Below, piece by piece: positions 38,098 to 48,027 of a stretch of 64,000 nucleotides of DNA. Source of the DNA: JALYOC01 sp036675345 (GTDB lineage: Bacteria; Myxococcota; Myxococcia; Myxococcales; Myxococcaceae); NCBI GenBank assembly GCA_036675345.1, contig JAKFFE010000019.1, positions 62,001-126,000 on the forward strand, in the 5' to 3' direction. The notes under the pieces were generated by a model. It saw only the letters and a list, made by a program, of their open reading frames with translations. It searched no databases and was not told where the DNA came from. A program made the position numbers and the translations under genes. Position 1 is the first letter of the stretch. The number at the start of each line of letters is the position of its first letter.

Positions 38098-38609
38098 GGC
38101 GCGTCGATCAGCGCCACGCCCGGCAGGTCGCGTTCACAGCGGAGCCGGCCCATCGGCTCCGCACCGGTGGCCGAGCACCACACCCGGCGCAGCTTCCCGT
38201 TCACCTCGGTGAGCGCCACGTAGCCATCCAGGTAGCCGTCCTCCGGCATCTGGGGAGTGCGGACCTTGAGGTACAGCGCAGTGAACCGCGGACCGAAGGT
38301 CATCGCCTGGGAACGCTCCAGCACCTCCAGCTCTCCCTGGGCACGCTGGTTCAGCTCCTCCAGATAGGCGTTGAAGGCCACGTCCGGGGACCGCTCGCTG
38401 CTGTCCTGGACCGCGAAGAACACCGCCTGGTCCGGGCAATAGAAGACCTGCTCCCGGGAGGTGGAGGACGGATCCTGCGCGCAGCCGGGGAGCACGTGGT
38501 CCAGGACCTGTTGCTCCTCGTCGGTCATCGGCGCCGCCGGCGGGGTCGGCTTCACCGAAGCGGAGGCACAGCCCAGCGCCAGCAACGACAGCATCCACAG
38601 ACGACGCAT
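38094..38609 (-). CDS. Small lipoprotein, hypothetical
   Basis: A 171-residue lipoprotein, leader MRRLWMLSLLALGC, with an acidic body (VLDHVLPGCAQDPSS, VFYCPDQAVFFAVQD, TALYLKVRTPQMPEDGYLDGYVAL). No known family. ATG at 38609 with a purine-rich GGGGGAA just upstream. Likely co-transcribed after the ammonium transporter, whose stop is 10 bases upstream of this start. Confidence 0.7.
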   Translation of the reverse strand: MRRLWMLSLLALGCASASVKPTPPAAPMTDEEQQVLDHVLPGCAQDPSSTSREQVFYCPDQAVFFAVQDSSERSPDVAFNAYLEELNQRAQGELEVLERSQAMTFGPRFTALYLKVRTPQMPEDGYLDGYVALTEVNGKLRRVWCSATGAEPMGRLRCERDLPGVALIDAP

Positions 38610-38619
38610 GCTTCCCCCT

Positions 38620-39903
<1,284 letters not shown>

Positions 39904-39927
39904 CCGGGGACTCTGCCACAACGCGGT

Positions 39928-39950
39928 GCGTCAACAAGAGAGTCTGACGC
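39928..39950. promoter_or_regulatory. Inverted repeat upstream of amt
   Basis: GCGTCA and TGACGC (39928-39933, 39945-39950) separated by 11 bases, in the 56-base gap between the upstream gene's stop and the amt start. Reading toward amt, TTGACG could be a -35 box but no matching -10 was seen. Could be an operator for nitrogen control; unassigned. Confidence 0.3.
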
Positions 39951-39959
39951 GATCGACAC

Positions 39960-40610
39960 TCACGGCGCCACGAAGCTTGGCGTCTCCCCCTCGTCGTAGA
40001 GCAGCAGCCGCACCCGCTCTCCCGGGCGTTGCGGCGCGGAGAGACTGATCGACAGCCTGGAGTCCGGCCCCGACGAGGGCGCGTACAGCGACAGCGCTCC
40101 GGGCTGCAGCGCAGCGGCCAGCGCCCCTCCCCCTCCGTAGAACTTGAACCCATCCACCGGATGGAACGTGGCGTACCCGGCCGCGTCGATCAGCTCCATC
40201 GCGGGGCCCTCGGAACCGACCTCCAGCGCCAGCCTTGCGCGCGAGGCGTCGCTCAGCAGCAATCCTGGCCGGCCGGAGAGCAGCACCCGCTGCGCACCCT
40301 CCGCGTCGGTGAAGGCCAGCGATCCCAATTGACCGGTCAGCCCCAGCGTCGCCCTCGGCGCCTCGTCTGCCGCGAAAAGCACCAGCCGGGGGCCCTCCTC
40401 CTCGGTGGCCAGTGAGGCGCGGGTGCGTCCCAGCCCATCCACCAGGGTCAGCCTCGAGGTCCGGAGCTCCCTCACCGGCAACGCGCGGGAGGCCATCGCC
40501 AGCACCGCCACTGCGATCCCCAGCACCGCCAACCCCAGGGTGAGCTTTCCCCTACGCCTCAGTACGGAAAGTTGCCGCTCCAACGCGATGATCCGCTCGT
40601 CCGACTCCAA
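39960..40610 (-). CDS. Single-pass membrane protein, hypothetical
   Basis: A 216-residue protein: short acidic N-terminus, one membrane segment (LTLGLAVLGIAVAVLAMA, about residues 20-40), then a periplasmic beta-repeat region with regular leucine-rich strands (LTLVDGLGRTRASLATEEEGPRL, LGLTGQLGSLAFTDAEGAQRVLL). TTG at 40610 is the likely start, because GGGAGG lies 5 bases upstream; in-frame codons further up have no ribosome binding site. Not a known family. Divergent from the kinase operon. Confidence 0.7.
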   Translation of the reverse strand: MESDERIIALERQLSVLRRRGKLTLGLAVLGIAVAVLAMASRALPVRELRTSRLTLVDGLGRTRASLATEEEGPRLVLFAADEAPRATLGLTGQLGSLAFTDAEGAQRVLLSGRPGLLLSDASRARLALEVGSEGPAMELIDAAGYATFHPVDGFKFYGGGGALAAALQPGALSLYAPSSGPDSRLSISLSAPQRPGERVRLLLYDEGETPSFVAP

Positions 40611-40710
40611 GGTGTCCTCCCGACTCCTCCCCCCAGCAGACCACCCTGGCGGCGCCCGGGCGAAAAGCGAGCCTCCCGAGGATCCATGATAAGACCGCCA
40701 GCGAACGATT

Positions 40711-40731
40711 CCTCCGCGCCGGCGCGCGAGG
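40711..40731 (+). promoter_or_regulatory. Hairpin overlapping the kinase ribosome binding site
   Basis: CCTC-CGCG and CGCG-C-GAGG around a CCGG loop form a stem whose 3' arm reaches the GGAGGGG Shine-Dalgarno (40730-40736) 7 bases before the kinase GTG. Compare the similar arrangement at 35576. Confidence 0.4.
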
Positions 40732-40743
40732 AGGGGCACGAAC

Positions 40744-42399
40744 GTGGCGAAGGCAGCGACTGAGAGCGACGCGGGGGGCCGCGCCTCGGTGGGGGGAGAT
40801 CCTCTCGTCGGGAAGGTGCTCGATGGCCGCTTTCGGATCGTGGAGCGGCTGGGCGCGGGCGGAATGGGCACCGTCTACAAGGCGGTGCAGGCTCCCCTGG
40901 ATCGCATCGTCGCGCTCAAGGTCCTCAACCCCAACTACGACAGCAAGCGGGACCCCGGCTTCCAGCGGCGCTTCTTCCTGGAGGCCTCGGTCACCTCCAA
41001 GCTCAAGCACCCCAACACCATCACCGTCATCGACTACGGGAAGACCGACGAGGACATCTACTACCTGGCGATGGAGTACGTGGAGGGAGTCACCCTCGCC
41101 CAGGTGCTGGTGTCCGAAGGACTGATCCCCTGGCAGCGCGCGCTGCACATCACCCAGCAGATCTGCCGCTCGCTGCGCGAGGCGCACCGGGCGGGGATGA
41201 TCCACCGGGACCTCAAGCCGGCCAACGTGATGGTCTGCAACGAGGAGACCGACAGCGACCTGGTCAAGGTCCTGGACTTCGGGCTGGTGAAGTCCTTCAT
41301 GCCCGAGGCGCTGGCCCAGGAGCCGGCGGAACTGACCCAGGCGGGCGTGTTCCTGGGCTCGCCGCAGTACATGGCCCCCGAGCAGGCCCGGAACATCGCC
41401 GACCCCCGCAGCGACATCTACTCGGTGGGGGTGGTGCTGTTCCAGATGCTGACCGGCAAGCCGCCCTTCTGGGCCGAGCAGTCGATCGACGTCATCGTCA
41501 AGCACATGAAGGAGCCGCCCCCGGCGATGCACTCGGTGCGGCCGGATCTGGACCTGCCCCCGGAGGTGGAGGCGCTGGTCCGCCGGTGTCTGGAGAAGGA
41601 ACCCGCCAAGCGCTTCCAGACGATGGACGAGATGCTGGAGAGCATCCGGATGTTGGGCAACACCGCTGGCCTCAGCGGGGTGTTCGGCGCCGGCTCGCGC
41701 AGCCTGCTCCCCAACACCCCGGGGCCGATGCGCCAGCTGACCCAGACCGGCGCCCACCGGGCCGCGCTGATGCCCACCCCGTCGGGGATGCAGCGGATCC
41801 CGCCGTCCGGCAACCACTCCGGACCGCGCAGCGCGCCGGGCACCTTCAAGCAGCCCACCGCCCCTGCCTCGGTGGCGATGGAGATCAGCGTCGAGACCTC
41901 CGCGGTGATGTCCGCTGCCCGGCCGGTCCCCAAGGGCAAGAAGGTGTTGCCGCTGTTGATCTTCGGAGGCTCGCTGCTGGTGGGCCTGGCGGTGGTGTTC
42001 GTGCTGCTGCGCCCCGGCCCGCCTCCGCCGACGCCCGCTCCCACTCCGGTAGTGGCGCCGGTGGTGGTCGCACCCCCGCCGCCTCCGGTGGTGGAGGCCG
42101 CCCCCAGCCCGGTCACCTTCCGGATTGTCTCCGATCCCCCCGGGGCGGAGGTGTTCCAGGGAGAGAAGTCGCTGGGCCTCACCCCGCTGACCCTGCCGCT
42201 GCTTCCCGGCGCGGACGGGGTGGCCAGCGCCTCGCTGCGTCTGCAGCTGGAGGGCTACGAACCGCTGGAGGTCCAGGCCTCCGGCGCCGGTCCGGAGGTG
42301 GCGGTGAACCCGCGGCTGCGCAAGCTGCCGGAGGCGCCCACCCCCAAGCCCAAGACGCAGAAGAAGAAGGTCAATGGCTACAAGGAAGACCCCTACTAG
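40744..42399 (+). CDS. Transmembrane Ser/Thr protein kinase with PEGA domain
   Basis: A 551-residue Hanks-type kinase. Kinase domain about 22-300: glycine loop LGAGGMGTVYKA, VALKVL lysine, catalytic HRDLKPANV (about 154-162), DFG at about 178-180, and GSPQYMAPEQ. A linker follows, then one membrane segment (VLPLLIFGGSLLVGLAVVFVLL, about 400-425), a Pro-rich periplasmic stretch, and a C-terminal PEGA domain (from about 456: FRIVSDPPGAEVFQGEKSLGLTPL). Domain order implies a cytoplasmic kinase reporting on the envelope. The last 26 bases overlap the TonB receptor gene. Start is GTG with GGAGGGG 7 bases upstream. Confidence 0.95.
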   Translation: MAKAATESDAGGRASVGGDPLVGKVLDGRFRIVERLGAGGMGTVYKAVQAPLDRIVALKVLNPNYDSKRDPGFQRRFFLEASVTSKLKHPNTITVIDYGKTDEDIYYLAMEYVEGVTLAQVLVSEGLIPWQRALHITQQICRSLREAHRAGMIHRDLKPANVMVCNEETDSDLVKVLDFGLVKSFMPEALAQEPAELTQAGVFLGSPQYMAPEQARNIADPRSDIYSVGVVLFQMLTGKPPFWAEQSIDVIVKHMKEPPPAMHSVRPDLDLPPEVEALVRRCLEKEPAKRFQTMDEMLESIRMLGNTAGLSGVFGAGSRSLLPNTPGPMRQLTQTGAHRAALMPTPSGMQRIPPSGNHSGPRSAPGTFKQPTAPASVAMEISVETSAVMSAARPVPKGKKVLPLLIFGGSLLVGLAVVFVLLRPGPPPPTPAPTPVVAPVVVAPPPPPVVEAAPSPVTFRIVSDPPGAEVFQGEKSLGLTPLTLPLLPGADGVASASLRLQLEGYEPLEVQASGAGPEVAVNPRLRKLPEAPTPKPKTQKKKVNGYKEDPY

Positions 42400-44953
42400 G
42401 GAGCCGCTGCGCGTGACCCCTCCCCTCCGAAACCTGGCGCTCTGCCTGGGCCTGCTCTGCTCCACCACCGCGCTGGCCGACGCCCGCATCGAGGCCCGCC
42501 GCCACTTCCAGCGCGGGATGGCGATGATCAACGGCGGCGAGTTCGACCGCGGGGTGGAGGAGCTGAAGGAGGCCTACGCGATCAAGCCGCACCCCAACGT
42601 GCTCTACAACATCGCCCGCGCCTACCTGGACGCGGGCCGGGTGGGCGAGGCGCAGGAGTACTTCCGCCGCTACCTGAGCTTCAATCCGCCGGACTCCGAG
42701 CAGGTCCGCGCCACCCTGGCCCGGCTGGACGAAGCCACCGCCAGGAAGGAGCAGGAGGTGGCGGTGGCCACTGCCAAGCCCCGCTCGCTGGAGATGCCTC
42801 CTCCGCCCACCACCACCTCCGGGGGCGCCGCGGTGGACGCGGAGTCGGTCAAGAAGCTCAACGCGCTGATGGCCCGGCTGGAGACCGCGGTGGCCAAGGC
42901 GGAGCAGCTGGCGACTCGCCCCGATCCGGAGGTGGCCGATCCCCTCCCCGCTCCCCTGATCTCCGCCGGCACCAGCGCCGACGAGGAGGCCGCGGACGCG
43001 GTGCCCTACGAGGAGACGGTGGTCACCGCCTCGCGGCGCGCGCAGACCACCCTGGAGGCACCCAACGCCAGCACCATCATCACCGGGGAGGAGATCCGCC
43101 TCTCCGGCGCCACCACCCTGGTGGAGGTGCTGCGGCGGGTGCCCGGCGCGGACGTGATGGGCCTGGGAGTGGGCAGCGCCAACGTCTCCTTGCGCGGCTT
43201 CAACCAGCGATTGTCCAACAAGGTGCTGGTGCTGCTGGACGGCCGGACCGAGTACCAGGACTTCCTGGGCCTGACCGTGTGGTCGGCGATCCCGGTGGGG
43301 CTGGAGGAGATCGAGCGGATCGAGGTGATCCGCGGCCCCGGCTCGGCCCTCTACGGCGCCAACGCGATGCTGGGGGTGATCAACATCATCACCCGCGCGC
43401 CTGGCACCGGCCCGGTGGGACAGTTCAGCATCACCGGCGGGATGGGGGACTCGGCCTTCGCGTCGTTTGTGCACTCCGCCTCCAGCGGCGGGTTCCGCTA
43501 CCGGGCCTCGGCGGCGTTCAGCCAGGCGGATAAGTGGAGCCGCGACTTCGATGATTCCCGCCCGGACATCGCCTCCCGGGTGGAGGAGAGCGATCTGGCG
43601 CTGCGCTCCGCCCGCGGCAACCTCACCACCCACTACGCCTTCAACCGCGAGGTCAGCGTCTCCGCCGCCGCGGGGGTGAACCGGTTGTTCACCGAGATCT
43701 ACCCGCTGGGCCTGCTGCGGAACTTCTACTTCGACGGCCTCTCCGCCTACGCCAAGTCGGACCTGGCGGCGGGCCCGGTGCACCTGAAGTTCTTCTGGAA
43801 CCACCTCACCACCACCGCCGGTCCGCAATACAGCGCGCTGGGCGAGGGGCGGCTGGACAGCACCCCGGTCTCCAACGTCTTCAACGGCGAGGCGCTGTGG
43901 CAGCACTCCTTCGAGCTGGGCGGGCGGCACGAGCTCAACCTCGGAGTGGAGGGACGCTTCAAGCGCGTCTCCTGGAGCTTCATCGAGGGGCTGCGCGAGG
44001 AGCTGCACCTGGCGGCGTTCGCCCAGGACGACTGGAAGATCGTCGAGCCCTTCCGGATCGTCGCCTCCTACCGGCTGGACCGGCACCCGCTGCTGGACAA
44101 CGGCCGGCCGGGGCTGGCCCACTCCCCGCGCGTCTCCGCGGTGTGGGTGGCGGCGCCCGGACATGCGTTGCGCGGCTCGTTCGCCACCGCGTTCCGGGAG
44201 CCCACCTTCCTGGAGAGCTACACCAGCGTGCGGATCCCGATCCCCGGAGTGCCCGGCGCCTCCGCGCTCACCGAGGGCAGCACCACCCTCCGCCCGGAGC
44301 AGATGGTGGCCTTCGAGGTCGGCTACCGCGGGGAGTTGCCGGAGATCGGCCTGGAGTGGGATCTGACCGGTTACCAGAACGTGGTGCGGGATCTGATCAA
44401 CCTCTCCGCGGTGGAGCGGGTGCGGCCGGAGGACTCGTTCGATCCGGTCACCAACACCTATCTGCTGGGGCGGTCCTCCTTCCGCAACGAGGCCGGCGCC
44501 TTCACCGCCCGCGGGGTGGAGCTGGGCGCGAAGTTCTCCCCGGTGGACGGGCTGTCCCTGACCGGCTCCGGCGCCTTCCAGACCATCGGCGCCTCCGAGG
44601 TGCCGGAGGATTACGTCTGCGCTCCTTGCACCCAGGCCCCGGCCTTCAAGGCCTTCCTGGGCGCCAACTACCGCACCCAGGTGGGCTTCGACTTCTCGGT
44701 GGAGGGCGCCTACAGCTCGCGCACCACCTGGATCGAACGTGAACCGTCGGCCGCGGACCCCACCCAGATCCAGTTCGTCCCCAACGCGCTGGGCGAGCAC
44801 TTCGTGGTCAACGCCCGGATCGGCTACCGGCTGATGAACGACAAGGTGACGGTGGCCCTGGTGGGACAGAACCTGGGACCGCGGCACCAGCAGCACCCCT
44901 TCGGCAACTTCGTCGACCGCCGCTTCTTCGGCACCCTGACGGTGACTCCATGA
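42374..44953 (+). CDS. TonB-dependent receptor with N-terminal TPR region
   Basis: An 859-residue outer-membrane receptor. After the signal peptide (LALCLGLLCSTTALA) comes a TPR-like region (FDRGVEELKEAYAIKPHPNVLYNIARAYLDAGRVGEAQEYF, about 40-120), a coiled segment, then a TonB box-like EETVVTASR, the plug (about 215-345, ending LYGANAMLGVINIITRAPG) and the 22-strand barrel to residue 859. TPR fused to a receptor is unusual outside myxobacteria. ATG at 42374 overlaps the kinase gene by 26 bases; GTG at 42413, with GGGAG about 9 bases upstream, is a real alternative. The ligand is unknown. Confidence 0.93.
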   Translation: MATRKTPTREPLRVTPPLRNLALCLGLLCSTTALADARIEARRHFQRGMAMINGGEFDRGVEELKEAYAIKPHPNVLYNIARAYLDAGRVGEAQEYFRRYLSFNPPDSEQVRATLARLDEATARKEQEVAVATAKPRSLEMPPPPTTTSGGAAVDAESVKKLNALMARLETAVAKAEQLATRPDPEVADPLPAPLISAGTSADEEAADAVPYEETVVTASRRAQTTLEAPNASTIITGEEIRLSGATTLVEVLRRVPGADVMGLGVGSANVSLRGFNQRLSNKVLVLLDGRTEYQDFLGLTVWSAIPVGLEEIERIEVIRGPGSALYGANAMLGVINIITRAPGTGPVGQFSITGGMGDSAFASFVHSASSGGFRYRASAAFSQADKWSRDFDDSRPDIASRVEESDLALRSARGNLTTHYAFNREVSVSAAAGVNRLFTEIYPLGLLRNFYFDGLSAYAKSDLAAGPVHLKFFWNHLTTTAGPQYSALGEGRLDSTPVSNVFNGEALWQHSFELGGRHELNLGVEGRFKRVSWSFIEGLREELHLAAFAQDDWKIVEPFRIVASYRLDRHPLLDNGRPGLAHSPRVSAVWVAAPGHALRGSFATAFREPTFLESYTSVRIPIPGVPGASALTEGSTTLRPEQMVAFEVGYRGELPEIGLEWDLTGYQNVVRDLINLSAVERVRPEDSFDPVTNTYLLGRSSFRNEAGAFTARGVELGAKFSPVDGLSLTGSGAFQTIGASEVPEDYVCAPCTQAPAFKAFLGANYRTQVGFDFSVEGAYSSRTTWIEREPSAADPTQIQFVPNALGEHFVVNARIGYRLMNDKVTVALVGQNLGPRHQQHPFGNFVDRRFFGTLTVTP

Positions 44954-46263
44954 GCCGCTCCCTCGTCGCTGGCTTGACCCTGGGACTGCTGCTGTCCGCC
45001 TGCGAGCCTCCGCCGGTGATCCCCACCGCCGATCGCCGGCAGCAGGGGGCGAACAGCCGGATCGAAGGGGAGATCCTGGTCTCCGCCCGCAGTCGCGGGA
45101 ACGTGGTGCTGTTCCTGTTCGACGTGAACCGCCCGCCGCCGCCCCAGGGCACCGGCCGCCCGGTGGCGTTCACCTTCATTCCCGCCAATGCGATCTTCGG
45201 GGCCAGCCTGGAGGACACCGCCCACGCCGGTCCCTTCGTGGCGCCGTTCGCCTTTAGTCAGGTACCCGCGGGGACCTATCTGATCCGCGGCTTCCTGGAT
45301 GCCTACGGCGGCACCACCACCCCGGAGCGGACCCCGGACTTCATCCCCTGGTACGGGGTGACCAGCGAGGTGAACCGCGGCGACGTGGGCGGGGCCTACG
45401 TGGATCCGCTCACCCGCGCGTTCCGCACCGTCACCCTGGCCGAGGACGCCGAGGGCCGGCTGCAGCCGGTCTCGGGAGTGACTGTCACCTTCCAGGAATC
45501 GGCGCTGACCGTGGTCCCGGTGGACCGGCCGGCCTTCGAGGTGGTCACCGACTCGGCCACCTTCAGTCCCCAGCTGGGAAATCTGGAGACCAACAAGGTG
45601 GTGCAGCTGAACGTGGCGCCGCTGCGGGCGGGGGTGATCGACCAGCGGGCGCCGGCGTTCCTGTTCCGCTACCAGGATGAGAACCTGGATGGGGTGGTGG
45701 ATCAGCTCAACGGGATCCCCCAGCTGTGGCCGAGGGTGATCGTCCGCAAGCTGGCCGATGAGGCGAACCCGGCGCTGCTGGTGGATCAGAACGATCGCGA
45801 CCGGAACGGGATCCTGGATCCCGACGGCTTCGTGGACTACCCGCATCTGGACCTGTCCACCGGCACTCCGGTGGCCGCGGACGGACAGCCGGACCTGGTG
45901 GTGCTGGCCGCGGGCTGGAATCCGGCGCAGGTGGCCGCGCAGCTCAACGACCCCGGCGGGGTGCCGCTGACCGAGCCCGACCCCACCCGCCCCGGCTTCA
46001 CCCGCTTCGTCACCGTGCCGATGACCTCGCTGCAGCTGGTGCTGGGCTCCAGCGCCGGGCCCCTGGCCCTGGACGCCTCCAATCCGCTGGCCCCCGCGCC
46101 GCTGGCGGTGATCCCTCCCGGCCTCTACGCGATCGTCCTCATCCAGCAGACCGGCCAGACCTGGCGGCTGCCCAATGAGCTCAACCCCCCGGTGGCCTCG
46201 GAGCTGAACCTGCCCTCGGACTTCCCCAGCCAGGGGTTCGTGCTTACCGTCACGCCCCGGTAG
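44950..46263 (+). CDS. Lipoprotein with beta-sandwich domains
   Basis: A 437-residue lipoprotein (leader MSRSLVAGLTLGLLLSAC). N-terminal part resembles a carboxypeptidase-regulatory-like sandwich (FSQVPAGTYLIRGFLDAYGG). Two Asp-rich stretches, DENLDGVVDQLNG and DQNDRDRNGILDPDG, look like calcium-binding repeats. It overlaps the TonB receptor by four bases (ATGA), so receptor and lipoprotein are made together, as with surface lipoproteins that cap TonB receptors. No family name assigned. Confidence 0.8.
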   Translation: MSRSLVAGLTLGLLLSACEPPPVIPTADRRQQGANSRIEGEILVSARSRGNVVLFLFDVNRPPPPQGTGRPVAFTFIPANAIFGASLEDTAHAGPFVAPFAFSQVPAGTYLIRGFLDAYGGTTTPERTPDFIPWYGVTSEVNRGDVGGAYVDPLTRAFRTVTLAEDAEGRLQPVSGVTVTFQESALTVVPVDRPAFEVVTDSATFSPQLGNLETNKVVQLNVAPLRAGVIDQRAPAFLFRYQDENLDGVVDQLNGIPQLWPRVIVRKLADEANPALLVDQNDRDRNGILDPDGFVDYPHLDLSTGTPVAADGQPDLVVLAAGWNPAQVAAQLNDPGGVPLTEPDPTRPGFTRFVTVPMTSLQLVLGSSAGPLALDASNPLAPAPLAVIPPGLYAIVLIQQTGQTWRLPNELNPPVASELNLPSDFPSQGFVLTVTPR

Positions 46264-46387
46264 GCGCGCGGACGGTCTCCAGTGAACCCTTCGCGGGCCA
46301 CTGTTTGGGTCCGGGAGGGATTCGAGGTGAATCTCCCGCGCGACTCACTCGTCTGCGCCCATGTCATCCACCCTTGGAGGGGTCCCT

Positions 46388-46951
46388 TTGAAAAACCTGA
46401 TTGGTGTTCTGCTGTGCTGTTCGCTGTTCTCCACCGCCGCCCTGGCGCAGGAGACCGTCGAGGACAACTCGGTGGTGGACGTCCACCGCTGGCTGAGCAT
46501 CCGCTCCGGCCTGCAGTTGGACTACCGGCCTGGCGACCCGAACGGGTTCGGCTTTGGCGCGGTGGTGGAGCCGATGTTCCGGCCCACCGAGCAGATCTCG
46601 GTCGGCCTCCGGGTCGACGCGGCGGTGCTGTTCGCGATCGGCCTGGATGCCGGCAACGTCTCCGCCGGGATCGGCGTCCCGGTCTCCACCCTGGTCAAGG
46701 GTGAGTACTCCTTCTCCCCCGAGGGCACCCGCCCGTTCGTGGGCGTGGGCGCCGGGATGTACCTGCTGACCAACGTGGGTGGAGGCACCGGCGGGGCCGG
46801 CGCAGCGGTGGGTCGCTACTTCGGCGTCGCCCCGCAGCTGGGCATGGACTTCGGTGGGTTCCGGGTGGCCGCGCTGTACCACCTGATCTTCACCCCCGCC
46901 TCGACTGCCGGCAGCTACGCGGCCCTCGAGCTGTCCTGGAAGATCTTCTAG
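46388..46951 (+). CDS. Outer-membrane beta-barrel-like protein
   Basis: A 187-residue exported protein. TTG at 46388 is preferred over ATG at 46361 because GGAGGGG lies 5 bases before it and translation then begins directly in a signal peptide (LKNLIGVLLCCSLFSTAALA). The mature part has alternating hydrophobic strands (FGFGAVVEPMFRP, ISVGLRVDAAVLFAIG, GTRPFVGVGAGMYLL) ending in a C-terminal Phe (LELSWKIF), the usual terminal residue of small barrels. Similar to the OmpW/OmpX-size class; not assigned further. Follows the receptor cluster by 124 bases. Confidence 0.75.
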   Translation: MKNLIGVLLCCSLFSTAALAQETVEDNSVVDVHRWLSIRSGLQLDYRPGDPNGFGFGAVVEPMFRPTEQISVGLRVDAAVLFAIGLDAGNVSAGIGVPVSTLVKGEYSFSPEGTRPFVGVGAGMYLLTNVGGGTGGAGAAVGRYFGVAPQLGMDFGGFRVAALYHLIFTPASTAGSYAALELSWKIF

Positions 46952-47022
46952 CCAGCCGTCCGGGTTGCACCGGGGAGGCCCCGCACCCAAGTTGTGGGGT
47001 CACCCTGGGGGAACACGACCGC

Positions 47023-47343
47023 ATGGCGCCCAACGAAGTCGAACCGCTGGTCACTCCGGAGATCCTGCCTCCGTCCTCGGCGCCCGAGGTCAGTCCCACG
47101 CCTTACCCCAGCTCGTTCCCGTCTTCGCCGCCGGAGATCACCCCTCCCGGTCGAAGGGAGATCGAGCTGCCGCACCCGGGGCCCCGGCAGCCGCCGGAGA
47201 TCACCCCGCCCAGCGAGCCGACGATTCCCCAGCCACCACCCGAGCGGCCTGCCCCCTCACCGCAGGAGCCCGGCGTGGAGCCGCCCGGTCCGCCGGTGAA
47301 GGAACCGCCCGCAGATCCCAACGTGGAACCGCCCAGGCAGTGA
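47023..47343 (+). CDS. Proline-rich hypothetical protein
   Basis: A 106-residue protein that is about one third proline, with a repeated PPEITPP motif and no signal peptide or hydrophobic segment. A GGGGGA lies about 10 bases before the ATG. Could be a spacer/adaptor protein or an artefact of a GC-rich frame; codon usage is consistent with coding. Lies 71 bases after the barrel gene. Confidence 0.5.
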   Translation: MAPNEVEPLVTPEILPPSSAPEVSPTPYPSSFPSSPPEITPPGRREIELPHPGPRQPPEITPPSEPTIPQPPPERPAPSPQEPGVEPPGPPVKEPPADPNVEPPRQ

Positions 47344-47403
47344 GCTGACACACCCCACCTCCCGGTCTCACCGGGGCGAGGCGGTCCGTTGCTCGTGCGG
47401 GCC

Positions 47404-48027
47404 TCAGCCAGCCTTCGCCGCCTCCCGCTCCCGCCGCGCCCGCCGCTTCTTCGCCGCGTCCACCAGCCGGATCGCGAACAGCGCGGCCAGCAGCGTCGCG
47501 TAGAACAGCGGCTGGCTCAGGTCGGCCTTCACCCGCAGGAAGTAGTGCAGCGCGCCCAGGCCGGCGGCCAGGTACACCAGCCGGTGCAGCCGCTTCCAGC
47601 GCACGTAGCCCAGCCGCTTGACCATCGCGTCGGTGGAGGTGGCGGCCAGCGGGATCAGCAGCAGGAACGCAGCAAAGCCGAAGAGGATGAACGGCCGCTG
47701 GGTGATGTCCTCCAGGATCGCATCCACCGCCAGCGACTGGTCCAGCACCGCGTAGGTCAGAAAGTGCAGCAGCACATAGGTGAAGGCCAGGTTCCCCACC
47801 CAGCGGCGGATCCGCGCCGGCCAGCGCCAGCCAAACAGCAGGTGCAGTGGAGTGAGGGTCAACGACCCCAGCAGCAGCACCAGGGCGATCAGCCCCAGCC
47901 GGTTGAGCACCTCCTCGATCGCGTTGGGGCCCAGGGTGCCGCGCAGCCCGGAGATCAACATCTCCAGAAGCGGCAGCAGCGAACCCGCGAGCACCGCAGG
48001 CTTGAGCCACGGAAGCGGCGCGGCCAT
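47404..48027 (-). CDS. msrQ: MsrQ, heme-containing membrane subunit of methionine sulfoxide reductase
   Basis: A 207-residue ferric-reductase-like membrane protein (formerly YedZ) with about six hydrophobic segments, including WVGNLAFTYVLLHFLTYAVL with a heme-ligand His region and RLHRLVYLAAGLGALHYFLRV with further His. It supplies electrons from the quinone pool to MsrP. Begins with ATG directly after the msrP stop (TAGATG), so the pair is coupled. Ends near 47404; a 60-base gap separates it from the convergent Pro-rich gene. Confidence 0.92.
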   Translation of the reverse strand: MAAPLPWLKPAVLAGSLLPLLEMLISGLRGTLGPNAIEEVLNRLGLIALVLLLGSLTLTPLHLLFGWRWPARIRRWVGNLAFTYVLLHFLTYAVLDQSLAVDAILEDITQRPFILFGFAAFLLLIPLAATSTDAMVKRLGYVRWKRLHRLVYLAAGLGALHYFLRVKADLSQPLFYATLLAALFAIRLVDAAKKRRARREREAAKAG

